The notes under the pieces: model-generated
Database searches by the model: none
What the model was told of the DNA's origin: nothing
Seen by the model: only the letters and a program-made list of their open reading frames with translations
Translations under genes and position numbers: made by a program
Shown: piece by piece, positions 63,527-64,000 of the stretch
How positions within the stretch are numbered: the stretch's first letter is position 1
Layout: every line of letters starts with the position of its first letter
Origin: Firmicutes bacterium HGW-Firmicutes-7
GTDB lineage: Bacteria > Bacillota > Clostridia > Lachnospirales > Vallitaleaceae
Reading direction: 5' to 3'
Assembly: GCA_002841375.1 (NCBI GenBank)
Contig: PGZO01000007.1
Coordinates: forward strand, 1 to 64,000
Length of the DNA stretch: 64,000 bases

Positions 63527-64000
63527 CTATTCATTTTTAAAATCAAATATTATTTTCGTACCACTTTCATTGGAATATATGTTGAGATGACCGTGTAACT
63601 TGTCTTTAACGATACTTCTCACTATATTAAGTCCTAAACTATCTACTTTTATGGATTTTACATCAAATCCTTTTCCATTGTCAATGATAGATATGCTTGA
63701 ATATAAACTTCCTTTTTGAATCCATATATCTATATATCCTTCAGATTTTTCATCAAAAGCATGCTCGATAGAATTTTGCAAGAGCTCATTGACCACTAAG
63801 GCGATCGAAGTTGCTTTATCTGAGTTAACAGTAAGGCTATCTCCTTCTATGGAAATAATAATATTTTTCATAGATGGTAAACTATATTTTACAGTACTCT
63901 TTTTTATTTTTGTTACAATTGTCTTTAAATCAACATCATCTACCCCATTTTGAGCCAAAAGCTCATGTGTAACAGCGATTCCAAGAATCCTATTGATGCT
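63527..64000 (-). CDS. eutW: EutW, sensor histidine kinase (C-terminal part, cut by window edge)
   Basis: A partial frame of 157 codons open to the window end. It begins in the dimerisation helix (SINRILGIAVTHELLAQNG) and continues through the ATPase N box (ALVVNELLQNSIEHAF), G1 (DNGKGFDV) and G2-like (LGLNIVRSIVKDKLHG). This is the HisKA_2/HWE-like class to which EutW belongs. It lies directly upstream of eutA and of the ANTAR site that its partner EutV would bind. eutV should lie just beyond the window. Confidence 0.87.
   Translation of the reverse strand, partial: SINRILGIAVTHELLAQNGVDDVDLKTIVTKIKKSTVKYSLPSMKNIIISIEGDSLTVNSDKATSIALVVNELLQNSIEHAFDEKSEGYIDIWIQKGSLYSSISIIDNGKGFDVKSIKVDSLGLNIVRSIVKDKLHGHLNIYSNESGTKIIFDFKNE

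Overview
The window looks like a chromosomal segment of an anaerobic, low-GC Gram-positive bacterium of the class Clostridia. The support is the AT-rich sequence with strong AGGAGG-type ribosome binding sites, a clostridial ethanolamine (eut) locus with an ANTAR-type antitermination site, DUF4846 and SEC-C proteins, and a split two-gene transketolase. The species cannot be named from sequence alone.

Region 1 (1-17750) is mixed housekeeping and accessory DNA. It holds a ROK regulator with an MFS transporter, an Fe-S protein, a chemoreceptor divergent from an AraC-type response regulator, a DUF4846 lipoprotein, and a large c-di-GMP sensor (substrate-binding, PAS, GGDEF, EAL). It also has a two-gene TIR plus two-transmembrane (SLATT/DUF4231-like) cassette that resembles a small abortive-infection module. 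Decayed genes lie at 17065-17747: a RhuM-family remnant, and an interrupted reading frame whose end matches the tail of a tRNA-Ser gene.

Region 2 (17765-29674) is a sugar or sugar-alcohol catabolic locus, entirely on the minus strand: HAD phosphatase, PHP phosphoesterase, class II aldolase, GntR/UTRA regulator, transaldolase-like protein, transketolase C and N halves, RpiB isomerase, three DeoC-type aldolases (two near-identical), a fragment of a fourth, and an FGGY kinase. Five promoters carry the same palindrome-like element (TATACWTGTNTATA). At four of them it sits at or just downstream of the -10; at the regulator's own promoter it covers the -35. This predicts one self-contained, autoregulated GntR regulon. 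No transporter is linked and the substrate is not evident.

Region 3 (29879-43136) is an integrative element of about 13.2 kb. It lies at the 3' end of an intact tRNA-Ser(CGA) gene (43080-43167) and is bounded by a perfect 63-bp direct repeat of the tRNA 3' portion. A decayed tyrosine integrase lies next to the tRNA. The cargo looks defensive: an AlwI-like restriction enzyme with a double-domain adenine methyltransferase, a divergent GHKL-ATPase plus PD-(D/E)XK nuclease pair, and a RelA/SpoT-fold protein overlapping a DGQHR-domain (DndB-like) protein. IS3-family fragments and poorly known genes follow.

Region 4 (43280-49067) contains a GH13 amylase with a possible leader peptide, a nuclease-helicase fusion of the Rad3/DinG type, a YaiI/YqxD protein, and what looks like a group II intron 3' scar.

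Region 5 (49069-64000) is a nearly complete ethanolamine microcompartment operon on the minus strand. The order of transcription is eutW (partial), eutA, B, C, L, an EutK-like shell protein with a Glu-rich linker, eutE, eutM, eutT, pduL/eutD, eutJ, a flavoprotein-like gene, eutN, pduS-like, pduT-like, a small EutQ/EutT-N-domain protein, eutM2, eutH and eutQ. A two-hairpin antitermination site that fits the EutV (ANTAR) rule lies between eutW and eutA.
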